Below, one piece after another: positions 16,561 to 25,715 of a stretch of 64,000 nt of DNA (position 1 is the first letter of the stretch; every line of letters starts with the position of its first letter). This stretch comes from Flavobacterium sp. J27 (lineage in GTDB: Bacteria; Bacteroidota; Bacteroidia; Flavobacteriales; Flavobacteriaceae): the NCBI RefSeq assembly GCF_004303025.1, contig NZ_PJQW01000002.1:344667-408666 (forward strand), written 5' to 3'. A program made the translations under genes and the position numbers. Under the pieces are notes generated by a model that saw nothing but the letters and a program-made list of their open reading frames with translations, was not told where the DNA came from and did not search any database.

Positions 16561-17773
16561 TTTTTTCTTTAAAAATTATTCCATCTCTATTAAAAAGACG
16601 ATAAATTAGTATCGCTATAAAAATAAGAACCAATAGTACATGCCAATTAAAAAGACCAAAAGTGTGATAGAAATAACTCAATAAATAATACACTGTAAAA
16701 ATTAAAATAATTAGCATCAGTATTTTAAAAATGGGTGCAATATTTCCACTTAAATCAAGTTTCGATTGCTGAAACAAACGAAATAAGATCAACCCAATTG
16801 CAATTCCAAAAACAGATAATACAAAAATATCAGACGACTTATTATCTGCGGATTTTAATGATAATTCTTGAAATGAATTAATATTATTTTGTATTAAAAA
16901 ATAAATCAAATAAAAGACTAACGATATAATTATTCCAGAAATAAGCACCATTGTAATTTTATTAACAGCAGATGATTTAGATGGTTGTGATGTATTTTTA
17001 CTGTTCAATGTAAAATCTGAAAAACCAAAAAATCCTGAAAAACCACGATAATCATTAAAAAAACCATGCCCAAATTTAAATGTACCTAATTGATTACCTC
17101 TAGCTGTTCCAAGGGTGTCGAGAGGAATAGCATATTTCATGGCTAATTCTGGGTTTTTATCCATAAATGCTAAAAATTTTTCCATCTCCTTTTTATTTCC
17201 TTCCATCAGTTTTTTCATATTAAAAGGCAAATTGTCTAGTTTTTCTTCGTCTGTTAACGGATTTTCTAGAGATTCTAACAATGCTTCTTCATCATATTCT
17301 ACATGCAGTGATTGTAATTTTTTAGGAATATAAACACTAGTATTTGGTTGTTTAATTTTTACATTAATCTTACGCGTATTGGCTACTAAATCTATCCAGT
17401 TTATGGTTTCAGTTAGTTCTACCAAACCTATTTCTGGATGTAGAAAATGCTTGTTTTCTCCAAAAATTGTAGTCATCTCATCCTTTGTTATAAAAGGGAA
17501 AAGAACCGAAAAACCTGGAATAAAAATTTGTCCTTCATAACATTGTACATACTGGTGTTTGTGTGTCTTTTTGATGGTATCAATTGGCATAACCACCAAA
17601 CATCCATATAATTCATTGGCAATTTTACTCGGAATGGCGTAAGAAGAATACAAACTAATTTCAATATTTAATTCTTGCAAACAAGACAACCATATCAAAG
17701 GAGAATTTCCTTTAATAAGAATACCCGATAAAGGATATTTATTTTGTTTATTAGGCTGTAATGTTAACTTCAT
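16550..17773 (-). CDS. bpX6-like N-terminal domain fused to a membrane domain
   Basis: 407 residues. Residues 1-170 begin KYPLSGILIKGNSPLIWLSC and include PSKIANELYGCLVVMP and CYEGQIFIPGFSVLFP. I recognise this as the bpX6-type domain of MoxR-vWA-beta-propeller ternary systems (recalled family, moderate certainty). A linker rich in Phe and Gly (about 225-265) leads to four predicted membrane helices between residues 275 and 398. It overlaps the vWA gene by 23 bp and the 341-residue gene by 11 bp, so all are coupled. The membrane fusion suggests that the complex acts at the envelope. Confidence 0.65.
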   Translation of the reverse strand: MKLTLQPNKQNKYPLSGILIKGNSPLIWLSCLQELNIEISLYSSYAIPSKIANELYGCLVVMPIDTIKKTHKHQYVQCYEGQIFIPGFSVLFPFITKDEMTTIFGENKHFLHPEIGLVELTETINWIDLVANTRKINVKIKQPNTSVYIPKKLQSLHVEYDEEALLESLENPLTDEEKLDNLPFNMKKLMEGNKKEMEKFLAFMDKNPELAMKYAIPLDTLGTARGNQLGTFKFGHGFFNDYRGFSGFFGFSDFTLNSKNTSQPSKSSAVNKITMVLISGIIISLVFYLIYFLIQNNINSFQELSLKSADNKSSDIFVLSVFGIAIGLILFRLFQQSKLDLSGNIAPIFKILMLIILIFTVYYLLSYFYHTFGLFNWHVLLVLIFIAILIYRLFNRDGIIFKEKNEK

Positions 17774-20291
17774 GATCTAAAATATGTTGTATAAAAGAGA
17801 TATAATACTTGTCGTGAAAATTTTGAGTTTCAATGACTTCTAAATTGCTTCCCTCTGGAAGAAAATAAGGATTACCAGTAAATACTGTATCTGTGGCTAA
17901 TGCGGAAGGCATTTCAATTACAAATGGTATAAATATTTTAGGAATAGTGGTATCACTACTCTTTAATTCTAAAATACCATTATTAACTGTAATACTACTT
18001 CCATCAGAAGAAACAAAATGTGTCGTTTCTATATAACAAGTCGCTCCTAAATTTTCTAAATCTATTTTTATTTTTTCAGCTTCTTCAAAAGTTAAATTTT
18101 CTCTTATAGGAAACATCTCTTTAAAATTGATTTCAGATTTTTTTAAATTCATAACTGTAAAAAAATATTGTACCAATTTTGCTCTATTGGCTCCATATTT
18201 TTTTAAAATTAAGGAAACTCGTCTATCCAATCGTATGTTCTTTGCTCCACGATTTACTTTTGAATAAGAAATAAAAGTATTAGAATATATATGATATCCA
18301 TTGATTACTAAACTAGACGTATAATTATGATCTATTTCTACCGACTTTAGGTTGTTAAAAATGGTATATTTATTATTATTTCGCTTATAATCAGATACAA
18401 ATTGTCGTTTTCTTATTTCATAATTTTTAAAATACCCTTTTACGGTTTCATCAGAAGTTACGATACAATCAAAAGTATCTGTTATTCTATAAAAATGTTC
18501 TCCATCAGTTATATAAATAGTCTCTTGAAAGGTAAAAGGTCGTATTATTTCTTCAGTATGAATTGCTATTTCTTTTGTAATTATATTTTTTTGATTTACA
18601 TCATACAATTGAATAGTATTTTTTTCATGTAACCAATTAACTAAAATTAAATTAGCATTCTTTTTTAAAATAGCATATTCTCCTAAATAAAAAGGAATAT
18701 GATTTCCTAATTTCTCAAATCCTTTTTTAAATTCTTTACTTTCAAATTCATATAAGTTCGTGTTCAAAAAAAGATAAAAAGTTTCTTCATAATGAAAAAT
18801 ATTTTGATAGGTCCTTTCCACCGGATATAAAATAGGTACTCCACTTAAACCATTACGATTTATTCTTTTTCTTGTATTAAGTTTAGGAACATTTCTCCAT
18901 AATTCATCTAATGGTAATTGAATTGTTTTAACATGGTTACGAACTCTATTTTTTATCTTATATGTATTTATAGATCCCACTTCATCTGTTGTTATAATAA
19001 AATTTATTTTGTCATAATTCTCATTAAGAACATTTTGAAATGAAATAGATTCCAAATTTTCATAAGTGGTTAAAATAAATAATTCTACTTCTCCTAAACT
19101 AGTGTATTCGTTATTTAAAAAAAGCTGTAATCCTTCTGTACCATCTAATGCACTACTCAACTGTCCTAAACTTTGGGTAACCTGAAAAACAGAATCCAAG
19201 TTTAAATTGATATAATTGTTTCCAAAAGCATAAACCACACACTCAATATCGGTTTTTGGATGTTTCATAATGGCTAAAGCTGTTGCAAAAGCTATTGTCT
19301 TTGGGTTTCCCCAATTTTTTAAAGAAACATCTATTAAAAGGATTCTTGTTTTCTTGTTATCTTGAGGAGGAATTTCTCTCTGAATAAATAGTGCTTCATT
19401 ATTTGCCAAACGAGATAAAAATAAGGTATCATCATTAGCAAATTCTGATAATAGTAATCTATCAAAATCACCTTTGTTAGTTAAATCCGAAACGCCTCCC
19501 ATTGGCTGTTGACTAGGTACATTATGATGAAAAGGTATATTTAAACCTGACCAAATACGATGAATTAAACTTCCTACATGAAAGGTTGTCATCTCCTGAA
19601 TTAATTCGTCAATAAAATCCGTAGGTTTATTTGATAGTTCTGATTCTGAAGTTATTTCTTCAATTAATTCCTCTTTTTTATCTAGTTCAGGTAAAGCTGT
19701 TAAGGCTTTTAATAATGACTCTTTTGTTGGATATGTTTGCTTTAATAACGCTATGGTTCTAAAATCTTTTACAAAAGTTGCCTCATTAAAGGAAATTTCG
19801 TTTTGTTGTGTGAAAAAGGTATTAGATTCTTTTTTAAAATCATAAATTATTTTTTTTGCCAACTGACTTCCTACTCTATTATGACATTTTTCAAAAATAG
19901 TTTTAAAAAGCAAAATACGTTGATCCCCAGATTTGTAAATTTCAGGTAATTCAGATAAAATCTTTAAAAAGTCGAAAGCAGCTCCTGTGCGATACAAATT
20001 AGCGTTGGGAAATTCACTGGTTCGCTCCTTACTTTTTGCATAATGATGTAACTTAACTAAAGTAGCTTCACTATTTTGATTTGTTGCAATTATAGCTAAT
20101 AACAAAGCACCAAAAGGCGGAATACTTTCATCTGAAAGTAATTCTAAAATTTCGACAACATGATTGGTATAAGCAATTGTAGAACCGTCAAACATTTCAA
20201 TAATTGAATAGTTGTCGTCTAATTCATCTGCAGAATTAGTACAACGCCAAAAGTAATCTTTATGGGGTTGGTAATATTTACTAAAATCCAT
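17751..20291 (-). CDS. vWA/beta-propeller protein of a MoxR-vWA ternary system
   Basis: 846 residues, the largest gene of the operon. Residues about 1-310 are helical. A von Willebrand A-like domain follows (TRILLIDVSLKNWGNPKTIA at about 312), whose MIDAS reads DxSxK instead of DxSxS, so metal binding may be weakened. Residues about 480-660 hold repeated beta-rich units with W/Y ends, consistent with a beta-propeller. Around residues 700-755 a segment ending LTFEEAEKIKIDLENLGA resembles the C-terminal domain of ribosomal protein L7/L12. It likely pairs with the MoxR ATPase two genes upstream. Confidence 0.7.
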   Translation of the reverse strand: MDFSKYYQPHKDYFWRCTNSADELDDNYSIIEMFDGSTIAYTNHVVEILELLSDESIPPFGALLLAIIATNQNSEATLVKLHHYAKSKERTSEFPNANLYRTGAAFDFLKILSELPEIYKSGDQRILLFKTIFEKCHNRVGSQLAKKIIYDFKKESNTFFTQQNEISFNEATFVKDFRTIALLKQTYPTKESLLKALTALPELDKKEELIEEITSESELSNKPTDFIDELIQEMTTFHVGSLIHRIWSGLNIPFHHNVPSQQPMGGVSDLTNKGDFDRLLLSEFANDDTLFLSRLANNEALFIQREIPPQDNKKTRILLIDVSLKNWGNPKTIAFATALAIMKHPKTDIECVVYAFGNNYINLNLDSVFQVTQSLGQLSSALDGTEGLQLFLNNEYTSLGEVELFILTTYENLESISFQNVLNENYDKINFIITTDEVGSINTYKIKNRVRNHVKTIQLPLDELWRNVPKLNTRKRINRNGLSGVPILYPVERTYQNIFHYEETFYLFLNTNLYEFESKEFKKGFEKLGNHIPFYLGEYAILKKNANLILVNWLHEKNTIQLYDVNQKNIITKEIAIHTEEIIRPFTFQETIYITDGEHFYRITDTFDCIVTSDETVKGYFKNYEIRKRQFVSDYKRNNNKYTIFNNLKSVEIDHNYTSSLVINGYHIYSNTFISYSKVNRGAKNIRLDRRVSLILKKYGANRAKLVQYFFTVMNLKKSEINFKEMFPIRENLTFEEAEKIKIDLENLGATCYIETTHFVSSDGSSITVNNGILELKSSDTTIPKIFIPFVIEMPSALATDTVFTGNPYFLPEGSNLEVIETQNFHDKYYISFIQHILDHEVNITA

Positions 20292-20300
20292 TTCTTATTT

Positions 20301-21005
20301 TTAATCATTTACCGTTAGTCTAAACGAACTAATAGTCAAAGGTTTGCAAGCTTCTATTGGTATTGAAAGATATGTATTGTTGTTTTGAAACAAAATAAGC
20401 TGATCATGCTCAGGACATAATTGCTCTTTTATAAAAGGAAATAAAATATCAAATTCCATCGTGTAACCCGTTGGGAATAAAAAATTATCTTTTTTCCAAT
20501 ATGTTTGTGCAGAAATGGGTAATAAAGGTGTTCCTAAAAATAACACACTGTCTTCAATAAGTACCCATTTTAAGTTTTGCAATCGAACTTGTGGTAGTGT
20601 TTCAATAAAACCTTTTACGGCATCTATTTTTGTAATTAAACCAAAGGCTTGTTGTTCATGATCACTTTTTATCATCTGTAACTTAATCTTTTCCTGAATA
20701 CCAAAATAATTCATGTTATATTTTGGTAAAACAATAGGTAAAGCATTACAAATTGGCATCCATAACAAAGCTGATGCTATTTTTTTACTTGGAACCAGTT
20801 TACCAATTCGAAATAACAGATTTTCCTTTAATTCATAGATAATACTGTTCGGTATTTGACTTAAGGTTGCTTCCTGAATTTGAGCAGGAGTAAATCCTTT
20901 TATATAGACAATTTCGTTATAAAAAGCCAAAGTAAGATGACTCCAATGACGTATAGGAGCTAAATATTCTAAATCTTTTTTTTCTATTTCCAAATAATAC
21001 ATCAT
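20301..21005 (-). CDS. bpX-type accessory protein of the MoxR-vWA operon
   Basis: 234 residues, no signal peptide. Beta-rich, with short motifs IRHWSHLTLAFYNEIVYIKG near the N-terminus and FPTGYTMEFDILFPFIKEQL near residue 180. It starts ATGATG, overlapping the MoxR stop by 4 bp (translational coupling), and ends 9 bp before the vWA gene. Its position between MoxR and vWA genes matches the bpX partners of ternary systems; which bpX class it is cannot be said from sequence alone. Confidence 0.6.
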   Translation of the reverse strand: MMYYLEIEKKDLEYLAPIRHWSHLTLAFYNEIVYIKGFTPAQIQEATLSQIPNSIIYELKENLLFRIGKLVPSKKIASALLWMPICNALPIVLPKYNMNYFGIQEKIKLQMIKSDHEQQAFGLITKIDAVKGFIETLPQVRLQNLKWVLIEDSVLFLGTPLLPISAQTYWKKDNFLFPTGYTMEFDILFPFIKEQLCPEHDQLILFQNNNTYLSIPIEACKPLTISSFRLTVND

Positions 21006-22135
21006 GCCATAGTTTTAAGCATTTTTTGCCATAATTGTTCAATTTCATCTTGAACAAATTTTTTCTGCTCAGGATTTTTAATCCAATCGCATCGTGTTTG
21101 TACATAACGAAGCTTATCTTTTATAATATTTTGTTCTTCAAAAGATAAGGTAGTATTGGTCCATTTATCTGATAAATATTTTACTTCTTTCATTACTTCT
21201 TCAGCATCAGGAACTTTATTATAAGTGGCTTGCGGATGCGCTTTTTCACTAGTATCTTTCTCTATAATATGATTCACAATACCTTCCAAGACTTCCATTT
21301 GTTCTTCGGTATCCCAAATGTATTTTAAAACCCATAAATCAGATAAAATAGCACTATTTCTGCCACATATAAAGGCACTAGCTGCAATTAGGTTTTGAAT
21401 TTTAACCGCCCTTCGATCGGAAACACTAATACCTGCATTTCTCAAAGAATGAACTATATCAACATATTCTTTCCTTATGGGTGCTAAATCTACTTTTCTA
21501 GTTTCTACTTGTAGCAAACGGATGTCATCTGCGGCAATAGTTGGTGCATTCTCACGTGTATTATTTTCTAATTTCCAACCGGCTAAAAGTACTTCGTTTA
21601 ACAAATCTGGATCTACATAATCACATTTTATACGAATTAAAAAACGGTCTAATAAGGCATTCAGCGCTTCGTCTTCTGGCAATAAATTACTAGCTCCAAC
21701 AAACATTAAAGCGGGCAATTTTTTGGTTTCTTTACCTCTTCTAAATATCTTTTCATTTAATGCCATTAATAAACTATTTAAAATAGCCGAATTAGCATTA
21801 AAAATTTCATCTAAAAAGACCATTGAAGCTTCAGGCATCATCGCTTCTGTATTAGTAACTAATTCCCCATCTTTTAATTTTCGAATATCAAAAGGTCCAA
21901 AAATTTCATTAGGCTCAGTAAAACGAGTTAATAAATATTCGAAGTTTTTTCCATCTTCAATGCCGTTTGACAAGGCTCTTACAATGGCACTTTTGGCTGT
22001 TCCTGGAGGTCCTAATAAGAAAGCATTTTCTCTGGCTAATAAGCTTATACCAAGTAAATCTACAATTTCATTTTTACCAATGAAGGTTTCTTTTATATGT
22101 TTTAAAAGGGCGTTTAAATTATCTAGTGTGTTCAT
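21002..22135 (-). CDS. MoxR-family AAA+ ATPase
   Basis: 377 residues. Walker A is GPPGTAKSAIVRAL (about residue 38), Walker B MVFLDEIFNANSAILNSLL (about 105), sensor-1 region MFVGASNLLPEDEALNALLDRF and the following arginine finger are present, all typical of MoxR/RavA. The C-terminal extension (about 300-377) is helical and charged. MoxR ATPases remodel partner complexes together with vWA proteins. This one lies between a helical partner (7 bp upstream) and a bpX-like gene (4-bp overlap). Confidence 0.9.
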   Translation of the reverse strand: MNTLDNLNALLKHIKETFIGKNEIVDLLGISLLARENAFLLGPPGTAKSAIVRALSNGIEDGKNFEYLLTRFTEPNEIFGPFDIRKLKDGELVTNTEAMMPEASMVFLDEIFNANSAILNSLLMALNEKIFRRGKETKKLPALMFVGASNLLPEDEALNALLDRFLIRIKCDYVDPDLLNEVLLAGWKLENNTRENAPTIAADDIRLLQVETRKVDLAPIRKEYVDIVHSLRNAGISVSDRRAVKIQNLIAASAFICGRNSAILSDLWVLKYIWDTEEQMEVLEGIVNHIIEKDTSEKAHPQATYNKVPDAEEVMKEVKYLSDKWTNTTLSFEEQNIIKDKLRYVQTRCDWIKNPEQKKFVQDEIEQLWQKMLKTMA

Positions 22136-22142
22136 TTTTATA

Positions 22143-22769
22143 TTATAATTCGTTCCAAAAAAAGGTTTTATAATTACCCATATTCGCTAATAATAAAGGT
22201 TTTAATCGTTCGTGATTGGCTCTATTTCTATCTTTTTTTTCTACTAACCTATCCAAATACAATTGCAATAAACAGGCATCTGATTCAATTAAGCTTGTGT
22301 CTGCTTGTTCAATGTCTAAATCATACCCAATCGCTGAATAGGAAAATAACGTTAAGTAGTGTTCCAAAACAGGAAGTAAAGGATCTTCTGCATCCATCTG
22401 TTGCAACTGAAGCAAGATAGTAGGTAAAAAACGCAAACATAAATCTGTAGAAAGCATGGCAGAAGCTGTTAATTGATTGTTATATATCGGAAATAAGCTA
22501 TCTATTTTACTTTCGGTATCTTTCCTGTTTAAAACTAGTTGTATCGCAAAATAAACCGTTTTACTAGCCCACAAAGCTGCCTTTTCGTCAAATGAAGGAG
22601 CTATAAATGGGTAATTTAATCTTTCTTTTTCATACTCATCTTGTAGAAATTCAATTACTTCTCTAGCTTCTTCCGAGCTAATATCTAATTTCTTGTCATA
22701 GATAATGCCGTGTTCTCTCGTGCGCAAATGATAAATGGTATCTAAAAAGGGTGTTTTTCTATTGGTCAT
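22143..22769 (-). CDS. Helical accessory protein, first gene of the MoxR-vWA operon
   Basis: 208 residues, all-helical and acidic. Notable segments are SSEEAREVIEFLQDEYEKE and LCLRFLPTILLQLQQMDAED. It is the first of the six coupled genes (7 bp before MoxR). Its position and size match a bpX-series or MoxR-adaptor subunit. No catalytic motif is seen. The spacing of only 38 bp to the upstream unknown gene means the operon could begin further upstream. Confidence 0.6.
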   Translation of the reverse strand: MTNRKTPFLDTIYHLRTREHGIIYDKKLDISSEEAREVIEFLQDEYEKERLNYPFIAPSFDEKAALWASKTVYFAIQLVLNRKDTESKIDSLFPIYNNQLTASAMLSTDLCLRFLPTILLQLQQMDAEDPLLPVLEHYLTLFSYSAIGYDLDIEQADTSLIESDACLLQLYLDRLVEKKDRNRANHERLKPLLLANMGNYKTFFWNEL

Positions 22770-22807
22770 TAGGTTCTTTTTCTTAATTTAAGATAATTTA
22801 ATCCCAT

Positions 22808-23389
22808 TTATTTAAATAATACCATCATTTCATTATTCTTTGATTCTTGAGAAAGTCTATTTCCTAATTTCCAAATCTCATTTTCCCAAAACTTCCAATT
22901 GTTATTATTAGGATTATTTACAGTAATACAAGTATGTATATTTGTTGCAATAATTTCATATTCATAGAAAACGCCATCGAGAGTTATTCCTTTATTTGCA
23001 GTAAATAATTCTAAATTTTGGATATTAAATATTGGATCATTAAATTCTTTTGTTTGCTCTTCAAAATAGAACGCTGTAATCTCTCCTTTTCCATCATAAA
23101 GAAAAATACCTTGAACTAATTTTTCAGGATTATTAATTTTACGAAAATGACTCTCTTCAAATTTGATAGTTACTAATCCTCCCCATCCTACAAATGATCT
23201 ACTTATATTTACTATCCAAATATAATCTATACTTATTTCATTATCTCTCCAACCTTTCTCATTTCTAATAGTTTGTTTTCCAGAATAAAGTTCTGTTAGA
23301 TTAAGTTTTGTTGCTAAAGAGCGTTTTAAATTCTCTCTAAATTGCAAATTTTCAAATCTCGTTTCTGTTCTCATCTCTGTTCTATTCAT
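22808..23389 (-). CDS. Hypothetical protein upstream of the MoxR-vWA operon
   Basis: 193 residues, unrecognised. Predicted soluble, alpha then beta: it opens with RTETRFENLQFRENLKRSLA, then strands such as ISIDYIWIVNISRSFVGWGG and ATNIHTCITVNN. It sits 9 bp after the endonuclease V homologue and 38 bp before the MoxR operon on the same strand, so one transcript may carry all eight genes from 23902 to 15535. Confidence 0.5.
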   Translation of the reverse strand: MNRTEMRTETRFENLQFRENLKRSLATKLNLTELYSGKQTIRNEKGWRDNEISIDYIWIVNISRSFVGWGGLVTIKFEESHFRKINNPEKLVQGIFLYDGKGEITAFYFEEQTKEFNDPIFNIQNLELFTANKGITLDGVFYEYEIIATNIHTCITVNNPNNNNWKFWENEIWKLGNRLSQESKNNEMMVLFK

Positions 23390-23398
23390 AACAACTAC

Positions 23399-23902
23399 TC
23401 ACTCTTCTTTCGTAATTTGATCCATCAATTTTAATAAATGTGGTAAACGATACGCACCATACATATTTTGTATTGAATGAGCAGCTTCTTCTTTATCAAT
23501 CCCTATAGCAGAAACAAATAGAGGGTTTTTACTTTCGCCTCTGAAAATTTCTACCACAGTATCTTTGTTACTTTGAAAAGAAGATTTAGCGACACCAATA
23601 ATAGGAAACTTTTGGTCTAACGCTTCAAATAAATAACCACCTAGCCCATATTTACCCTCATTATCAACATAAATATGCCCATCAATAATAATAAGTTTGA
23701 TTGCTTCTAATGTGGTTTCTTGTAAGGCACTTAAAATACAAGGTAACTCTCTTTTATAAAAAGAACCTGGTTCATAAGGTAGCACATCTTCTGTATTGTG
23801 AGTGATTACTTTTGTAGGTGTTTCGCTTTGCCAATTTTCAAAAAAAAGCAAAACAGTTTTAGCATAATCTGCTTTATAATGAACATCTATTGTTACAATC
23901 AT
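23399..23902 (-). CDS. nfi: Endonuclease V homologue
   Basis: 167 residues from the ATG at 23902; an earlier in-frame ATG at 23953 would place the -7 box inside the gene. The family pattern is clear: an acidic start TIDVHYKAD, YKRELPCILSAL, the IIIDGHIYVD core with the second acidic residue, GLGGYLFEAL and IIGVAKSSF, ending with IQNMYGAYRLPHLLK. Endonuclease V nicks DNA or RNA 3-prime to inosine. It is shorter than typical (about 220 residues) and lacks part of the N-terminal segment, so it may be a divergent branch. Gene symbol by family only. Confidence 0.75.
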   Translation of the reverse strand: MIVTIDVHYKADYAKTVLLFFENWQSETPTKVITHNTEDVLPYEPGSFYKRELPCILSALQETTLEAIKLIIIDGHIYVDNEGKYGLGGYLFEALDQKFPIIGVAKSSFQSNKDTVVEIFRGESKNPLFVSAIGIDKEEAAHSIQNMYGAYRLPHLLKLMDQITKEE

Positions 23903-23921
23903 TTCTTTGGGGTTAATACAA

Positions 23922-23929
23922 CAAATATA
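23922..23929 (-). promoter_or_regulatory. Bacteroidota -7 box TATATTTG
   Basis: TATATTTG on the minus strand, 20 bp before the ATG at 23902. It supports that start and could be the promoter for endonuclease V and the genes below it down to the MoxR-vWA operon. Confidence 0.6.
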
Positions 23930-24067
23930 AAAGAATTCCTTCTTTTTATACATGTAATTTAAATTAATAAAAAGACCTTTACCAAAGGAATAGCTCTAAT
24001 TAAAACACTTCGGTAAAGACACATCAAGAGTTTTTTTATTATAGCACTACAAAATACTACAGACTAA

Positions 24068-24616
24068 TCAGCTATTTTTAAGACACCAATGCAAAATTTT
24101 AGCAATATTTTTTGCATCATCTACCCCTCTGTGATGGGTGCCTTCTAAGGGAATACCTAAAATTTCCAGCGCACCATTCATACCTACTTTTTTTCGTAAG
24201 CCTCTCACGTCACTAAACCATTCTTTAACATTAATATGCTGGCTACCCATTGGATAATCTATTTTTCTAAAATGACACTGTTTCTTTAGCATATTTAAAT
24301 CATACTGTCCATAACTAGCCCAAGTATATGTATCGGCTTGGTATTCTTCTTCAAGAATAGCAATGGCTTCGTCAAAACTAACGCCTTCTCTTTCTAATAA
24401 ATCGGATGTTATAGTAGTTAATTCTGTGCAAAAAGGACTCACAGTGGAATATTCTGGCTGAATTAAAATCCCTTTATTTTTACTAATGTTTCCTGTATGT
24501 GTATCTAAAACACAAACTCCTATTTCTATAATTTCATTTACTTGCCCTTTGGGAACAGGTCCGTTCCAGCAAGTAGCTTCTAAATCAATTATAATTATTT
24601 TATCTGTTGTTTTCAT
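24068..24616 (-). CDS. DEDDh 3-prime to 5-prime exonuclease
   Basis: 182 residues from ATG 24616 (MKTTDKIIIIDLEATCW), chosen because the earlier ATG at 24682 overlaps the upstream gene. ExoI is IIIDLEATCW (DxE), ExoII YTWASYGQYDLNMLKK, and ExoIII GTHHRGVDDAKNIAKIL (H and D), so it is DEDDh. Similar to the ERI1/KapD-like subgroup that trims RNA ends. It follows the metallophosphoesterase by 43 bp on the same strand; a joint role in nucleic acid end processing is an inference. Confidence 0.8.
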   Translation of the reverse strand: MKTTDKIIIIDLEATCWNGPVPKGQVNEIIEIGVCVLDTHTGNISKNKGILIQPEYSTVSPFCTELTTITSDLLEREGVSFDEAIAILEEEYQADTYTWASYGQYDLNMLKKQCHFRKIDYPMGSQHINVKEWFSDVRGLRKKVGMNGALEILGIPLEGTHHRGVDDAKNIAKILHWCLKNS

Positions 24617-24659
24617 TGTATTAAATTGAACGAAAATATTCGTTTCTATTTGTATTAAT

Positions 24660-25229
24660 TTAGTCTCTAATTTCTCCTTCAAAAGGAGCTTTCCATTTTT
24701 TTTGAAGCATGATGCTTTTTACTTCTTCGTAGGATAGCGGATAAAAGTTATGACAATCTACTCCTACATCAAATGAACGTGAGGTTTCATCATCTGGTAA
24801 ATGACCATGAGAATGCCCATATAAATGCCAAGTACCTCTAAATGAACTTCTCCACACTTTCATTGCGTAGTGCAATAAAACAATCTTTTGCTTTCCATTT
24901 TGAGCTTCAGAATCTGCTACATTTAATTCATAAAAATCTTTAATCCACTCAAATCGTTTGGGATAAGTTAAGGTAGCTTTATCATGGTTCCCTTTTATTA
25001 AAAATATTTTACCATTTAACTGATTTAGAATGTTTTTTGTTTCTTCAGTTGAAGCTAAACTTAAATCTCCTAAATGGTATACAATAGCCTCTTTTCCTAC
25101 TTTTTCATTCCATCTGCGTATCATTTCTGCATTCATTTCTGCTACCGATGCAAAAGGACGTTCACTATACTTTATAATATTGGTATGCCCAAAATGATGA
25201 TCCGATGTAAAAAATATATTTTGTTTCAT
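24660..25229 (-). CDS. Calcineurin-like metallophosphoesterase
   Basis: 189 residues. Metal-binding motifs: FTSDHHFGHTNII (DxH), VYHLGDLSLAS (GDxx), IKGNHD (GNHD), and LLHYAMKVW with YGHSHGH (H...GHxH). This is the complete set for the phosphatase/phosphodiesterase family; small members of this kind act on nucleotides or RNA 2-prime,3-prime ends. It is just upstream of the exonuclease and downstream of two small ORFs. Confidence 0.85.
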   Translation of the reverse strand: MKQNIFFTSDHHFGHTNIIKYSERPFASVAEMNAEMIRRWNEKVGKEAIVYHLGDLSLASTEETKNILNQLNGKIFLIKGNHDKATLTYPKRFEWIKDFYELNVADSEAQNGKQKIVLLHYAMKVWRSSFRGTWHLYGHSHGHLPDDETSRSFDVGVDCHNFYPLSYEEVKSIMLQKKWKAPFEGEIRD

Positions 25230-25241
25230 TTTATTTCTTTT

Positions 25242-25340
25242 TTAAGAATTGCAACTGATAATAGCTGCAATACATTTTATAATTAGAAGTATAGTTTTGA
25301 TTACTTCTTTTATTTCGATGTTGTTTTCCTCATTTCTCAT
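25242..25340 (-). CDS. Small hydrophobic ORF (32 aa), paralogue-like start
   Basis: The frame encodes MRNEENNIEIKEVIKTILLI then IKCIAAIISCNS: a charged N-terminus and one hydrophobic helix (residues about 14-30). It ends 12 bp before the metallophosphoesterase start. The 21 bp leading to its ATG are nearly the same as those before the 96-residue ORF at 25715 (AAAACTTAGAAATA then ATGAGAAA), so the pair looks like a duplication. Resembles single-pass small membrane peptides; translation unproven. Confidence 0.45.
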   Translation of the reverse strand: MRNEENNIEIKEVIKTILLIIKCIAAIISCNS

Positions 25341-25424
25341 TATTTCTAAGTTTTTAAAAAACATCATCTTATTTACTCTTTACATAGTAACAAAACCAAT
25401 GGTTTCACTGCTCTTAATGATGTT

Positions 25425-25715
25425 TCATTTTATTGCATTTTTGTTCAATTTTTTCTTTTTTATCACTTCTCTAATTATTGAATCAAGATTTACTTTCACT
25501 TCTTTTTGCTTTGAATTAGTATTATTTTGCAAATTTTCTTTAGCCATATGCTGATTTATATTGTTCAAAAAAGCGTTTTTAGTTGTTTTATTTTGTTCCG
25601 AATTTGCTTGGGAAGAAATTAAACTAATTAAACTGAAAGCTAAACCTATAATTTGTATTATATGCACTATGGCAAGTAATTCGGTTTTATTTGAACTTGT
25701 ATTTTCTTTTCTCAT
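25425..25715 (-). CDS. Small membrane protein (96 aa) with duplicated leader
   Basis: 96 residues: MRKENTSSNKTELLAI, one hydrophobic stretch (VHIIQIIGLAFSLISLIS, residues about 17-34), then an Asn/Lys-rich tail with helical KVNLDSIIREVIKKKKLN. No known family. It shares leader and first codons (ATGAGAAA) with the 32-residue ORF at 25340. Both are on the strand of the metallophosphoesterase and exonuclease, perhaps in one unit whose promoter may be near the palindrome at 26142. Confidence 0.5.
   Translation of the reverse strand: MRKENTSSNKTELLAIVHIIQIIGLAFSLISLISSQANSEQNKTTKNAFLNNINQHMAKENLQNNTNSKQKEVKVNLDSIIREVIKKKKLNKNAIK

Noticed and set aside
25249-25554. Plus-strand frame opposite the small ORFs
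   Set aside because: It is a hydrophobic mirror of the minus-strand small frames in A/T-rich DNA, without promoter or ribosome-binding site.
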